A model generated the notes under the pieces. That model did no database searches and was not told the origin of the DNA. It worked only from the letters and a program-made list of their open reading frames with translations. The translations under genes were made by a program, and so were the position numbers. Below, in pieces: positions 63,695 to 64,000 of a stretch of 64,000 nt of DNA. Location of the stretch: assembly GCF_022374895.2 (NCBI RefSeq), contig NZ_CP092423.2:806001-870000 (forward strand), in the 5' to 3' direction. This stretch comes from Mycobacterium lentiflavum. Its GTDB lineage: Bacteria > Actinomycetota > Actinomycetes > Mycobacteriales > Mycobacteriaceae. The stretch's first letter is position 1; every line of letters starts with the position of its first letter.

Positions 63695-63753
63695 TACCCG
63701 ATGGCGCTCCGGCACCGGATCGTCAAGGTCATCGCTTCATCGAGGAGGAATTA

Positions 63754-64000
63754 TGTCCCGACGAGCGGACCCGGCGAAAAGACGGTTCGTATCGCGCGGC
63801 GGCCGGGCGTTCGCGGCTGCTTTGGTGGTGCTGGCCGGATCGCCGGGCAGCGCCGTCGCCGATGGCGACCGGCCCCAGGTCAACCCGGAGGAGAGGGCGG
63901 CGGCGATGATACGGCCCGCCGTGGTCTATCTCGCCGTCGAAACCTTCGGCCAGGTGCAGCTGCCCGACGGGCAGACGTTGTCTCCATTCGGCGCAGGCCT
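63754..64000 (+). CDS. Secreted protein, possibly trypsin-like serine protease (partial)
   Basis: The first 82 codons only; the gene runs off the window. ATG 63754 has a perfect GAGGAGGA site. A basic start (SRRADPAKRRF) and hydrophobic segment (AFAAALVVLAGSPGSAVA) form a signal peptide, then EERAAAMIRPAVVYLAVETFG. That mature start resembles mycobacterial exported trypsin-like proteins, but no catalytic residue is in view, so the function is tentative. Confidence 0.6.

Overview
The window is a high-GC stretch of a mycobacterial chromosome. Gene order matches the Mycobacterium tuberculosis interval from hemD/hemB to gpsA (Rv0511 to Rv0564c), recognised from protein motifs, gene lengths and order recalled from knowledge; no database search was run. 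It is not M. tuberculosis itself. The 13E12-type gene, PE_PGRS6 and the vapBC3 toxin-antitoxin pair expected in this interval are absent, and the methyltransferase that is split in M. tuberculosis (Rv0520/Rv0521) is intact. Several accessory blocks are inserted. A non-tuberculous Mycobacterium is the best guess.

Layout. 1-2.3 kb: end of hemD, hemB, two small membrane proteins and a STAS-domain anti-sigma-factor antagonist. 2.6-8.1 kb: an envelope acyl-chemistry cluster with two acyltransferase-3 proteins (one fused to an SGNH domain), a secreted SGNH hydrolase, a Tat-type esterase and an unlisted 38-residue membrane peptide. 8.2-10.8 kb: inserted ssuD-like monooxygenase plus MHS transporter. 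10.9-15 kb: methyltransferase, a lone PPE gene, gabP and a deazaflavin-type protein. 15.1-22.5 kb: hemL, a phosphatase and the complete system II cytochrome c maturation set (thioredoxin lipoprotein, CcdA, ResB, ResC) with overlapping genes, then a MinD-like ATPase. 22.5-32 kb: fabH, menA, MTA phosphorylase, an epimerase, a Thr/Pro-rich wall protein and two glycosyltransferase-like genes. 32.1-38.4 kb: accessory block with an SDR/TetR pair, a DUF732 protein, two tandem PPE-SVP genes and an amino acid permease. 38.4-46.3 kb: GT-C membrane protein, menE, DUF3349, pitA, glyoxalase, a mycothiol-type isomerase, an SDR, menB and a deazaflavin-type protein. 46.4-48 kb: aldo/keto reductase and divergent TetR with two identical palindromic operators. 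48-60.9 kb: fadD8, an amidohydrolase, menC, bpoC, menD, mgtA, menG, a salicylate-type methyltransferase, menJ and grcC1. 61-64 kb: htpX, a duplicated 65-bp palindromic element, an orphan HicB-like gene, gpsA and the start of a secreted protein behind a DosR-like box.

How it works together. Most of the core genes serve electron transport. Haem synthesis (hemD, hemB, hemL), cytochrome c assembly and nearly the whole menaquinone pathway (menA, B, C, D, E, G, J, with bpoC as a MenH candidate and grcC1 for the prenyl tail) lie in one 60-kb block. The accessory insertions are mostly lipid or envelope chemistry and small regulator/oxidoreductase pairs.

The least explained signals are non-coding: the duplicated 65-bp palindrome at 61946-62120, the three 30-bp palindromic repeats at 47947-48036, the leader repeat shared by pnp and fadD8, the promoter/operator of the Rv0560c homologue, and the twin operators at 47334-47382.
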